Shown here one piece after another: positions 1-5,527 of a stretch of DNA of 6,203 bases. The notes below the pieces were generated by a model. The model was not told the origin of the DNA and did not search any database. It saw nothing but the letters and a program-made list of their open reading frames with translations. How positions within the stretch are numbered: position 1 is the stretch's first letter; the number at the start of each line of letters is the position of its first letter. The stretch is taken from assembly GCA_025358985.1 (NCBI GenBank), contig JANYHQ010000185.1, positions 1-6,203 of the forward strand, written 5' to 3'. This stretch comes from Acidimicrobiales bacterium (GTDB lineage Bacteria > Actinomycetota > Acidimicrobiia > Acidimicrobiales > JANYDT01). A program made the translations under genes and the position numbers.

Positions 1-725
1 TTCTCACGGCGGGCGACATTCTCCCCAGCATCAAAGCGTCCGCCGAACTGCATATCGAGCAGGGTCCCGTACTGGAGGCAGGTGGTCTGCGGCTGGCGGC
101 ACTGCACGGCATCCTCGGGGTGGAGCGCCGACTGGTGAAGATACAGGGGCAGGCCGCCCACGCCGGGGCCACCCCCATCAGAATGCGCAGAGACTCCACA
201 CTGGCCGCCGCCCGTATGGCCGTGGAGGTCCGTCAACTGGGTCTCGATCACGATGCGTTCTCCACCATTGGCGTGTGGAAGGTCCATCCCGCAGTGCCCA
301 CTGCGGTCAACGGGCGTACCGAGTTCAGTGTGGACATGCGCCACCTTGATACCGCAGTACTGCAGCAGATGGTGGCGGGCCTGGAGGAGTTGGTGAGTCG
401 TATTGCCGCCGAGGAGAATGTGGAGGCGCAGGTGGACATGATGTGGTCCATTGCCCCCATCGACTTCGAGCCCGACCTGGTGCAGTTTGCTGCCGATGCC
501 GTGGAGGCCCGTAGCGGTGTCCGCCAAATCATGCCGTCGGGGCCCATGCATGATTCGGCGGAGATGGCCCGCGCCGGTGTCCCTACGGTGATGATGTTCG
601 TACCGTCCATTGGTGGCCTGTCACATACCCATATCGAAGACACCGCCGAAGCTGACCTGGAATTGGGCGTGGCCGCCTTCGACGACCTGGTGCGCAAGAT
701 GTTGGTATGGGTGGTAGGTCGCTGA
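1..725 (+). CDS. M20-family N-carbamoyl-amino-acid / allantoate amidohydrolase (5' partial)
   Basis: C-terminal ~240 residues of a Zn-dependent amidohydrolase of the M20 hydantoinase/carbamoylase group, which hydrolyses N-carbamoyl-L-amino acids, N-carbamoyl-beta-alanine or allantoate. The frame is open from base 3, so the start lies off the window; family members are usually about 400-430 residues, so roughly 170 are missing. Visible motifs, in order: ELHIEQGPVLE (His codon 51-53, a metal-site residue in this family), QAAHAGATP followed by R-R-D (start of the lid/dimerisation domain), SGPMHDSAEMA and GGLSHTHIEDT (conserved C-terminal His, codon 624-626). The N-terminal metal ligands (His, Asp, Glu-Glu) cannot be checked. 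The GTG at 120 is an internal codon, not the start. The stop TGA at 723-725 is 10 bp from the convergent lysR stop. Nearby dihydropyrimidinase and beta-ureidopropionase genes fit a carbamoyl substrate. Motifs alone do not separate carbamoylase, allantoate amidohydrolase and M20-type beta-ureidopropionase. Confidence 0.9.
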   Translation, partial: LTAGDILPSIKASAELHIEQGPVLEAGGLRLAALHGILGVERRLVKIQGQAAHAGATPIRMRRDSTLAAARMAVEVRQLGLDHDAFSTIGVWKVHPAVPTAVNGRTEFSVDMRHLDTAVLQQMVAGLEELVSRIAAEENVEAQVDMMWSIAPIDFEPDLVQFAADAVEARSGVRQIMPSGPMHDSAEMARAGVPTVMMFVPSIGGLSHTHIEDTAEADLELGVAAFDDLVRKMLVWVVGR

Positions 726-735
726 CGTAGGGCAC

Positions 736-1704
736 TCAATCGGCAATGCTCGGCGCCACGAAGAGCGCTTCGTCCACGAATGCCCGAGCGGCGCGGGAGC
801 GGTAGCGGTCACCGTGCCAGGCCAATCCGATATGACGCTCAATGGTGGATGTGGGGGCGAGCGGGATGCGCACCACGTTGGCTCCATCGAGTTGACGCTC
901 CACGGTGAGTGCCGCCACCACGGCCGCCCCCAGACCCACGCCCACCAGGCGTTGCACGGTGAGGTTGTCATCGGTACGAAACACAATGCGCGGCGTGGTG
1001 TCGCACGCGGCGAACGCCTGGGTCAAACGGCGCGAACACGGGTCTGATGTGGCGCAGGTGATGAGATCCACATCGGCCAGATCAGACAGGTTCAACCATG
1101 AACGAGTGGCCAGCGGGCTGTCAGCGGGGACCAGCACCAGATACGGATCCACCAATAATTGAACCGATTCCAGCGGCGGTTCCACCGTTTGTACGTCAAC
1201 GAACGACAGGTCCAATTCTCCGTTGAGCACCATCCGGGCCAGGTCCAGTTCATTGTTCTGCCCCGATAGCGCTACTTCTACCAGCGGCCAGTGGTGGCGG
1301 AACCGGGCCAGTACCGCAGGCAGGATGCGGGCTCCGGCTGACTGGAAGGTACCTATCCGCAGCACCCCCGCCTCCCCGGCGGCCAGCGCATCAAGATCGG
1401 CTTTGGCAGCGCGCAGTCGGGCGGTGATCGACTCAGCGTGGCGCAGTAGTACGGAACCGGCTTCGGTGAGTGACACCGGACGGGGCCCACCGGGGCGCTC
1501 CACCAACTTGTGTCCCACCGCACGTTCCAACGCCGCCAGTTGCTGGGAGATGGCGCTCTGGGCGTAACCGAGTTGCTCACCGGCCTTGGAGAACGACTTG
1601 GTCTGGGCAATGGCAGACAGGGCCGCCAGATGACGAACTTCCACACCGAACAACAGCTCCGGGCCTTCCGCCAGGCTCGATGATTGATCTGGTTCCATGA
1701 TCAT
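736..1704 (-). CDS. LysR-type transcriptional regulator
   Basis: 322-residue LysR-type regulator, a normal length for the family. Residues ~23-85 form the winged helix-turn-helix; the recognition part reads AGEQLGYAQSAISQQLAALE (41-60), followed by VSLTEAG in the wing. A linker helix (~86-110) leads into the periplasmic-binding-protein-like effector domain (~114-315), which begins VLRIGTFQSAG and has the typical second-half segment LVGVGLGAAVV (~253-263). The inducer cannot be deduced. The ATG at 1704 is chosen; a second in-frame ATG lies at 1698. Neither has a strong Shine-Dalgarno (only AGG 12 nt upstream of 1704), and TTCAAT lies 6 nt before the 1698 ATG, so a leaderless or very short leader is possible. 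It is convergent with the M20 amidohydrolase and divergent from the 30-codon ORF at 1785. LysR proteins often control the divergent neighbour and themselves, so the 1705-1784 region is the likely operator region. It is not clearly tied to the pyrimidine operon. Confidence 0.95.
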   Translation of the reverse strand: MIMEPDQSSSLAEGPELLFGVEVRHLAALSAIAQTKSFSKAGEQLGYAQSAISQQLAALERAVGHKLVERPGGPRPVSLTEAGSVLLRHAESITARLRAAKADLDALAAGEAGVLRIGTFQSAGARILPAVLARFRHHWPLVEVALSGQNNELDLARMVLNGELDLSFVDVQTVEPPLESVQLLVDPYLVLVPADSPLATRSWLNLSDLADVDLITCATSDPCSRRLTQAFAACDTTPRIVFRTDDNLTVQRLVGVGLGAAVVAALTVERQLDGANVVRIPLAPTSTIERHIGLAWHGDRYRSRAARAFVDEALFVAPSIAD

Positions 1705-1709
1705 ATTGA

Positions 1710-1749
1710 ATCACAACCTGTATTTCACTTCTAGATGCCGATCTGTGAT
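1710..1749. promoter_or_regulatory. Possible operator: ATCACA/TGTGAT inverted repeat in the lysR divergent region
   Basis: ATCACA at 1710-1715 is the exact inverted complement of TGTGAT at 1744-1749, with 28 bp between. Both lie in the 80-bp space between the lysR start and the start of the divergent 30-codon ORF, where a LysR protein would be expected to bind. The arms are only 6 bp and the spacing is longer than a compact LysR T-N11-A box, so this could be chance. No convincing sigma-70-like -35/-10 pair was recognised on either strand; TTGAAT (1706-1711) and TCTAGA (1730-1735) on the plus strand are the nearest and are weak. Confidence 0.25.
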
Positions 1750-1772
1750 CCTGAGTGCGTACCTGATCGGAA

Positions 1773-1776
1773 AGGA
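1773..1776 (+). promoter_or_regulatory. Shine-Dalgarno for the 30-codon ORF
   Basis: AGGA, within AAAGGA, lies 8 nt before the ATG at 1785. This is good spacing and supports that start over the in-frame ATG at 1779, which is only 2 nt from the motif. Confidence 0.55.
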
Positions 1777-1784
1777 CGATGCAT

Positions 1785-1877
1785 ATGCTGGGATTGATAG
1801 TGGTGACGATGCTGTCGTTGGCCGGATGGCGCTACGGCGTGGATACCCGTACAGAAGACAACCGAGGCGATTGGTAA
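1785..1877 (+). CDS. Small hypothetical membrane-associated microprotein (30 aa)
   Basis: A 30-codon ORF with ATG at 1785 and TAA at 1875-1877. The first ~15 residues are almost entirely hydrophobic (starting MLGLIVVTML, ending at Trp15). A polar, charged tail follows, beginning RYGVDTRTEDN and ending in Trp30. The layout suggests a short membrane-anchored or membrane-associated peptide, although the hydrophobic run is short for a full transmembrane helix. Support for translation is a well-placed AGGA 8 nt upstream, location in a gene-free gap, and the non-random hydrophobic-then-charged composition. From memory, a GVD-(S/T)-R...W tail resembles very short uncharacterised proteins in actinobacteria; this has not been verified by a search. 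It is divergent from lysR and convergent with mocR (18 bp between stops). No function is assigned. The alternative is a chance ORF in an intergenic region. Confidence 0.55.
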   Translation: MLGLIVVTMLSLAGWRYGVDTRTEDNRGDW

Positions 1878-1895
1878 CCAGATGCGACAGGGCGA

Positions 1896-3254
1896 CTAGG
1901 GCTGACCAGCGGCCGCCAATGCGTCGGCCAGCCACTCCAGACGATCACCGTCATAGTTGAGGGTGATCCGGAGGTTGCCGGACACCGCAGGTACGCCCAG
2001 CCAGAAAGCAGCGCCGGGCGCCACCCCCACTCCGGCCACAGTGAGCATCACCTGGGCGGTGTGCTCGTCTGCCACATCCAGCCACAAGTTGATGCCATCC
2101 ACCCCGTGGGTCACCAGGCCCCTGTCGTGCAACAGCGCCGCCAGTGTGACCCGGCGACGGTGGTACTCCTGGCGGGCCGCACCCACGGTGGCCACTGTAT
2201 GCGGATCGCGCAGCATCTCCACCAACACCGCTTGCAGCAAACGACTTGACCATCCCGGCCCTAATCGGCGGCGGTCCACCACCTCGTCCACCACTGCTCC
2301 GGCTCCACCAATGGCGGCCAATCGCAGATCGGGCCCATGGGACTTGGAGAAACTTCGTATGTGTACAGTGCGTTGGGGAAGATATGTACCCATACTGAGT
2401 GTGGGGAACCAGGCGATGTCTCCGCTGTGATCATCCTCCACCACCAACGCAGTGCCGGGCTTTATCAAGGCTGCCAGAACCGAAAGACGCTCGGCCGACA
2501 GCGATGAGCCGAACGGATTCTGCGCTCGTGGCTGGATGATGATGGCCACGGGATGAACCCTCAGAGCGGCTGCCAGTGCCATCGGAATCATCCCCTCATC
2601 GTCCACCGCCACCCCCACCGGCACGCCCCCCAACTGTTCGATGAGGTCGAACAGCGGTGGGAACCCCGGGTCCTCCACCAGCACCCGATCCCCGGTACGC
2701 ACTACCGCCGCGCAAACCCGGTCCAGGGCGTCGAGGGCACCGTCCACCATCGTGAACCGCTCGGGCACAAACGGCCAGGACTCGGCCAGCAACTCTTCCA
2801 GGCGGGGCAGGATGGGCTGATCGAGGTAGGTGGTGGTGAGCGTGCGGCGACTCACCTGGGCCAGGGCGCGGCGGACCTCGGGAAGTAGATCGGGGTCGGG
2901 CACTCCGGTGGCGAGGTCGAGGCGGGAGCCGATTTCGCCGACCACCGAGTTGTAGCGCTGAGCGGCGCCGCGCCGCCGTTCGGCGCGTACGAACGTTCCC
3001 GAGCGACCCCGTGAGTCGATGGTGCCGCCGCGCGCCAGTATTCGCCACGCCGCATGCACCGTAGTTGGACTGGTGGCCAATGCAACGGCCAGGGCTCGGA
3101 CAGTGGGAAGTCGGTCGCCTGGCACCAGGTGACCATCGCGGATCCGTGTGGTGATGGCAGTGGCGATGCCGCGCGCCGTGGGGTCGTCGATGAGAACGGC
3201 CAGATCGTGGGCGCAACAGTCGGGCACCACACCGTTGTAGCACCCCGTACACAT
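1896..3254 (-). CDS. MocR/GabR-type regulator (GntR winged helix fused to PLP aminotransferase-like domain)
   Basis: 452 residues from the ATG at 3254, typical for the MocR subfamily of GntR regulators. Residues ~26-90 are the winged helix (DGHLVPGDRLPTVRALA, then SPTTVHAAWRILARGG and GRSGTFV). Residues ~110-450 form the fold-type I aminotransferase-like domain. Its landmarks are PRAQNPFG (242-249), VVEDDHSGD (271-279), SFSKS with the presumed PLP lysine Lys304, and the C-terminal LRITL arginine Arg429. Such proteins bind PLP or its amino-acid adducts and act as sensors rather than catalysts. It is divergent from the beta-ureidopropionase/aminotransferase/dihydropyrimidinase operon, so a role as its activator, perhaps sensing beta-alanine or another amine, is inferred. 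The start is uncertain. The ATG at 3254 lacks a clear Shine-Dalgarno, an upstream TTG at 3287 is also in frame, and two GTG codons follow at residues 9-10. The first 16 residues are unusual in holding four Cys (2, 5, 13, 14) and a His. Confidence 0.93.
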   Translation of the reverse strand: MCTGCYNGVVPDCCAHDLAVLIDDPTARGIATAITTRIRDGHLVPGDRLPTVRALAVALATSPTTVHAAWRILARGGTIDSRGRSGTFVRAERRRGAAQRYNSVVGEIGSRLDLATGVPDPDLLPEVRRALAQVSRRTLTTTYLDQPILPRLEELLAESWPFVPERFTMVDGALDALDRVCAAVVRTGDRVLVEDPGFPPLFDLIEQLGGVPVGVAVDDEGMIPMALAAALRVHPVAIIIQPRAQNPFGSSLSAERLSVLAALIKPGTALVVEDDHSGDIAWFPTLSMGTYLPQRTVHIRSFSKSHGPDLRLAAIGGAGAVVDEVVDRRRLGPGWSSRLLQAVLVEMLRDPHTVATVGAARQEYHRRRVTLAALLHDRGLVTHGVDGINLWLDVADEHTAQVMLTVAGVGVAPGAAFWLGVPAVSGNLRITLNYDGDRLEWLADALAAAGQP

Positions 3255-3281
3255 TGTTACTGGTACACAATCAGGTACTGG
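3247..3281. promoter_or_regulatory. Candidate MocR operator: GTACACA direct repeats
   Basis: GTACACA occurs at 3247-3253 and again at 3263-3269 (16 bp start to start), followed by a related GTACTGG at 3275-3281; TACTGG is also repeated at 3258-3263 and 3276-3281. The block covers the proposed mocR start codon and the beginning of the 95-bp divergent space. Several studied MocR regulators (for example GabR and PdxR) bind direct repeats near their own divergent promoter, so this is a plausible autoregulatory and activation site. Binding is inferred. No clear -35/-10 boxes were identified in 3255-3349. Confidence 0.4.
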
Positions 3282-3338
3282 CCCCAACCACGGTGTTGGC
3301 TCACACTGGTCTCAAGAGTGGACCCGCATCACCATCGT

Positions 3339-3345
3339 GGAGGAG
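3339..3345 (+). promoter_or_regulatory. Strong Shine-Dalgarno fixing the beta-ureidopropionase start
   Basis: GGAGGAG lies 4-10 nt before the ATG at 3350. It fixes that start against the in-frame ATG at 3254, which would add 32 residues unlike the family and would overlap the mocR start and its repeats. Confidence 0.8.
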
Positions 3346-3349
3346 AACC

Positions 3350-4189
3350 ATGGCAAACGTACGCGCCGCCCTGCTACAGACCACTTGGACAGGCTCCAAA
3401 GAGTCGATGATCGACGAGCACGAGCGCCAGATGCGCGAGGCCGCCAAACAGGGCGCCCAAATCATCTGCTTCCAGGAGCTCTTTTACGGTCCATACTTCT
3501 GCCAGGTCCAAGACACCAAGTTCTACGAATACACCGAAGCCATCCCCGATGGTCCCACCACCAAACGGTTCCAGGCCCTGGCCAAGGAATTAAGCATGGT
3601 GGTGGTGCTTCCCATGTACGAGCAGGAGCAGCCGGGCGTGCTGTACAACACCGCCGCCCTCATCGATGCCGACGGGACGTACTTGGGCAAGTACCGCAAA
3701 ACGCATATCCCGCAAACCGCGGGGTTCCTGGAGAAGTTCTACTTCCGACCCGGCAACCTGGGCTTCCCGGTATGGGACACCGCCGTTGGCCGCGTCGGCA
3801 TCTACATCTGTTATGACCGACATTTTCCGGAAGGGTGGCGGGCGCTCGGTCTCAACGGCGCCCAAATGGTGTTCAACCCCAGCGCCACGTCCCGAGGATT
3901 GTCTGCGTACCTATGGAAGTTGGAACAGCCGGCGGCGGCCGTGGCCAACGAGTACTACATCGGGGCCATCAATCGGGTGGGTATCGAGGAGCTCGGCGAC
4001 AACGACTTCTATGGCACCAGTTACTTCGTAGACCCGGAAGGCAAATTTGTAGGCGATACCGGTGATCCACACAATCCGGAGTTGATCATTCGCGATCTCG
4101 ATCTGGATCTGATTGCTGAGGTACGCAACCGTTGGGCGTTCTACCGTGACCGCAATCCCAGCCAGTACGGCGATCTGGTGCAGCGCTGA
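3350..4189 (+). CDS. Nitrilase-superfamily beta-ureidopropionase (N-carbamoyl-beta-alanine amidohydrolase)
   Basis: 279-residue carbon-nitrogen hydrolase, the normal size for bacterial nitrilase-type N-carbamoyl amidohydrolases. The catalytic residues are visible: Glu43 in CFQELF, Lys117 in KYRKTHIP and Cys154 in IYICYDRHFPE, plus the conserved accessory Glu128 in GFLEKFYF. The C-terminus ends FYRDRNPSQYGDLV, characteristic of beta-alanine synthase-like and N-carbamoylputrescine amidase-like members. The expected reaction is N-carbamoyl-beta-alanine (or the beta-aminoisobutyrate analogue) to the beta-amino acid, CO2 and ammonia, in the cytoplasm. It is the first gene of the operon; the aminotransferase follows after 2 bp and dihydropyrimidinase comes next, which favours pyrimidine degradation over polyamine metabolism (N-carbamoylputrescine). 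A D-amino-acid N-carbamoylase role in hydantoin use remains possible. It is divergent from mocR, which probably controls it. Confidence 0.93.
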   Translation: MANVRAALLQTTWTGSKESMIDEHERQMREAAKQGAQIICFQELFYGPYFCQVQDTKFYEYTEAIPDGPTTKRFQALAKELSMVVVLPMYEQEQPGVLYNTAALIDADGTYLGKYRKTHIPQTAGFLEKFYFRPGNLGFPVWDTAVGRVGIYICYDRHFPEGWRALGLNGAQMVFNPSATSRGLSAYLWKLEQPAAAVANEYYIGAINRVGIEELGDNDFYGTSYFVDPEGKFVGDTGDPHNPELIIRDLDLDLIAEVRNRWAFYRDRNPSQYGDLVQR

Positions 4190-4191
4190 TC

Positions 4192-5481
4192 ATGGGAGCC
4201 CATGCCGAACTCTTGGCCCGTCACCGCCAAGTCATGCCCAGCTGGCTGGCCCACTATTACGCCGAACCCATTTCCATCGTGCGCGGCGAAGGCCGTCATG
4301 TATGGGACGCCGAAGACAACCAATACCTTGACCTGTTCGGTGGCATTCTGACCACCATGGTGGGCCACGCCGTGCCCGAGGTGGTGGAAGCCATTCAACA
4401 ACAGGCTGCCCGGATGCTTCATACGTCCACGTTGTATCTCATCGAGCCCATGATTGCCTTGGCCGAGAAGATTGCCGGGTTGTCGAAGATCCCCGACGCT
4501 CGTGTCTTCTTTGCCAACTCCGGCGGGGAGGCCAACGACACGGCGCTGCTGTTGGCCACGTCGTACCGCGGCTCCAATCAGGTACTCACCATGCGTGGCA
4601 GCTACCACGGTGGCTCGTTCTCCACCATGCCGCTCACCAACATCGCCAGTTGGCGGTCCAGTTCGCTGAGCCCGTTCCAAGTGGGTTATGTGCATGGCGG
4701 ATACCGCTACCGCAGCCCTTTTGGTCACCTCCCCGACGATCAGTACATTGATGCGTGCGTGGCCGATCTGCGCGACGTGCTGGCCATGATGGGGTCCAAT
4801 GTGGCCGCCCTCATCGCCGAACCCATCCAGGGCGTAGGTGGGTTCACGGTGCCCCCGGATGGCATGTTTGGGGCCTTTGCCCGAGTGCTGCGAGAGCACG
4901 GCATTCTGTGGATCTCGGACGAGGTACAAACCGGTTGGGGACGAACTGGAGAGCATTTCTGGGGCTGGGAGGCCCACGGTGAGACACCCGACATGGTCAC
5001 GTTTGCCAAGGGAGTGGGCAACGGATTGTCCATGGGCGGAGTGGTGGCCCGCGCCGAAGTCATGAACTCCGTACAGGGCAACCACATCTCCACGTTCGGT
5101 GGCAACCCCTTGGTGTCGGCCGGGGCACTGGCCACGCTGGAGTATCTGTTGGACAACGACCTGCAGACCAACGCCGTGAAGGTGGGCAACCTCATCCTGA
5201 ATCGGTTCCGTGACATCGCCCAAGAGAACCCCATGATTGGCGAGGTCCGCGGCAAGGGCCTCATGTGTGGGGTGGAACTGGTGCAACCCGGCACCAAGAC
5301 GGCGGATGCAGCGGCGGCCAGTGCGGCCCTCGAAGGCGCCAAACGGGCCGGTGTGCTCATTGGCAAGGGTGGCCTCAGCGGCAACGTGCTACGCATTGCC
5401 CCACCGCTCAGCCTCACCGAGGATGAGGCCAATACTGCCCTCGATGCCCTGGCCGGGGTATTCGAATCGCTGAAGTCCTGA
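4192..5481 (+). CDS. Class III PLP-dependent aminotransferase (probable beta-alanine or beta-amino acid transaminase)
   Basis: 429 residues, full length for class III (omega) aminotransferases, closest in style to the AGXT2-like group. Landmarks in order: DLFGGILTTMVGHAVPEV (47-64), the phosphate-binding loop NSGGEAND (109-116), SYHGGSFSTM (137-146), the cofactor Asp243 in DEVQTGWGRTG, and the PLP Schiff-base lysine Lys273 in TFAKGVGNGLSMGG; STFGGNPL (300-307) is the usual downstream loop. It probably transfers the amino group of beta-alanine (or beta-aminoisobutyrate) to pyruvate, glyoxylate or 2-oxoglutarate, giving malonate semialdehyde (or its methyl form); the acceptor cannot be read from sequence. 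The ATG at 4192 begins 2 bp after the preceding stop with no strong Shine-Dalgarno, which points to translational coupling. The loop has Gly where SGSEAN or SGTEAN is more common. GABA or taurine transaminase activity is a less likely alternative. Confidence 0.93.
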   Translation: MGAHAELLARHRQVMPSWLAHYYAEPISIVRGEGRHVWDAEDNQYLDLFGGILTTMVGHAVPEVVEAIQQQAARMLHTSTLYLIEPMIALAEKIAGLSKIPDARVFFANSGGEANDTALLLATSYRGSNQVLTMRGSYHGGSFSTMPLTNIASWRSSSLSPFQVGYVHGGYRYRSPFGHLPDDQYIDACVADLRDVLAMMGSNVAALIAEPIQGVGGFTVPPDGMFGAFARVLREHGILWISDEVQTGWGRTGEHFWGWEAHGETPDMVTFAKGVGNGLSMGGVVARAEVMNSVQGNHISTFGGNPLVSAGALATLEYLLDNDLQTNAVKVGNLILNRFRDIAQENPMIGEVRGKGLMCGVELVQPGTKTADAAAASAALEGAKRAGVLIGKGGLSGNVLRIAPPLSLTEDEANTALDALAGVFESLKS

Positions 5482-5514
5482 GCAGTCCCCAGTCGTTCTG
5501 AGCAGCACAGAGAA

Positions 5515-5520
5515 GAGGAG
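5515..5520 (+). promoter_or_regulatory. Shine-Dalgarno of the dihydropyrimidinase gene
   Basis: GAGGAG ends 7 nt before the ATG at 5528 and supports that start. The 46-bp spacer 5482-5527 shows no hairpin followed by a T-run, so read-through from the aminotransferase gene is expected. Confidence 0.7.
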
Positions 5521-5527
5521 CACTCAT

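Noticed and set aside
726..735. Terminator between the convergent amidohydrolase and lysR genes
   Set aside because: Only 10 bp separate the stops, and no stem-loop with a T-run was recognised there.
1878..1895. Terminator after the microprotein / mocR convergence
   Set aside because: TGGT/ACCA arms around the TAA are too short and lack a T-tract; no convincing hairpin.
3255..3287. TTG start at 3287 extending MocR by 11 residues
   Set aside because: No Shine-Dalgarno, a rare start codon, and the extension would read through the candidate operator repeats. ATG 3254 is preferred, though not certain.
3254..3349. N-terminal extension of the beta-ureidopropionase to the in-frame ATG at 3254
   Set aside because: The extra 32 residues do not resemble the family start, whereas ATG 3350 has GGAGGAG at ideal spacing and begins with the typical N-terminal strand (VRAALLQ).
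4141..5286. Long open frame (381 codons) antisense to the aminotransferase gene
   Set aside because: It lies opposite a gene with full catalytic motifs, is rich in His, Gly and Arg without a recognisable domain, and has no independent ribosome-binding context. Long antisense frames are common in high-GC coding DNA.
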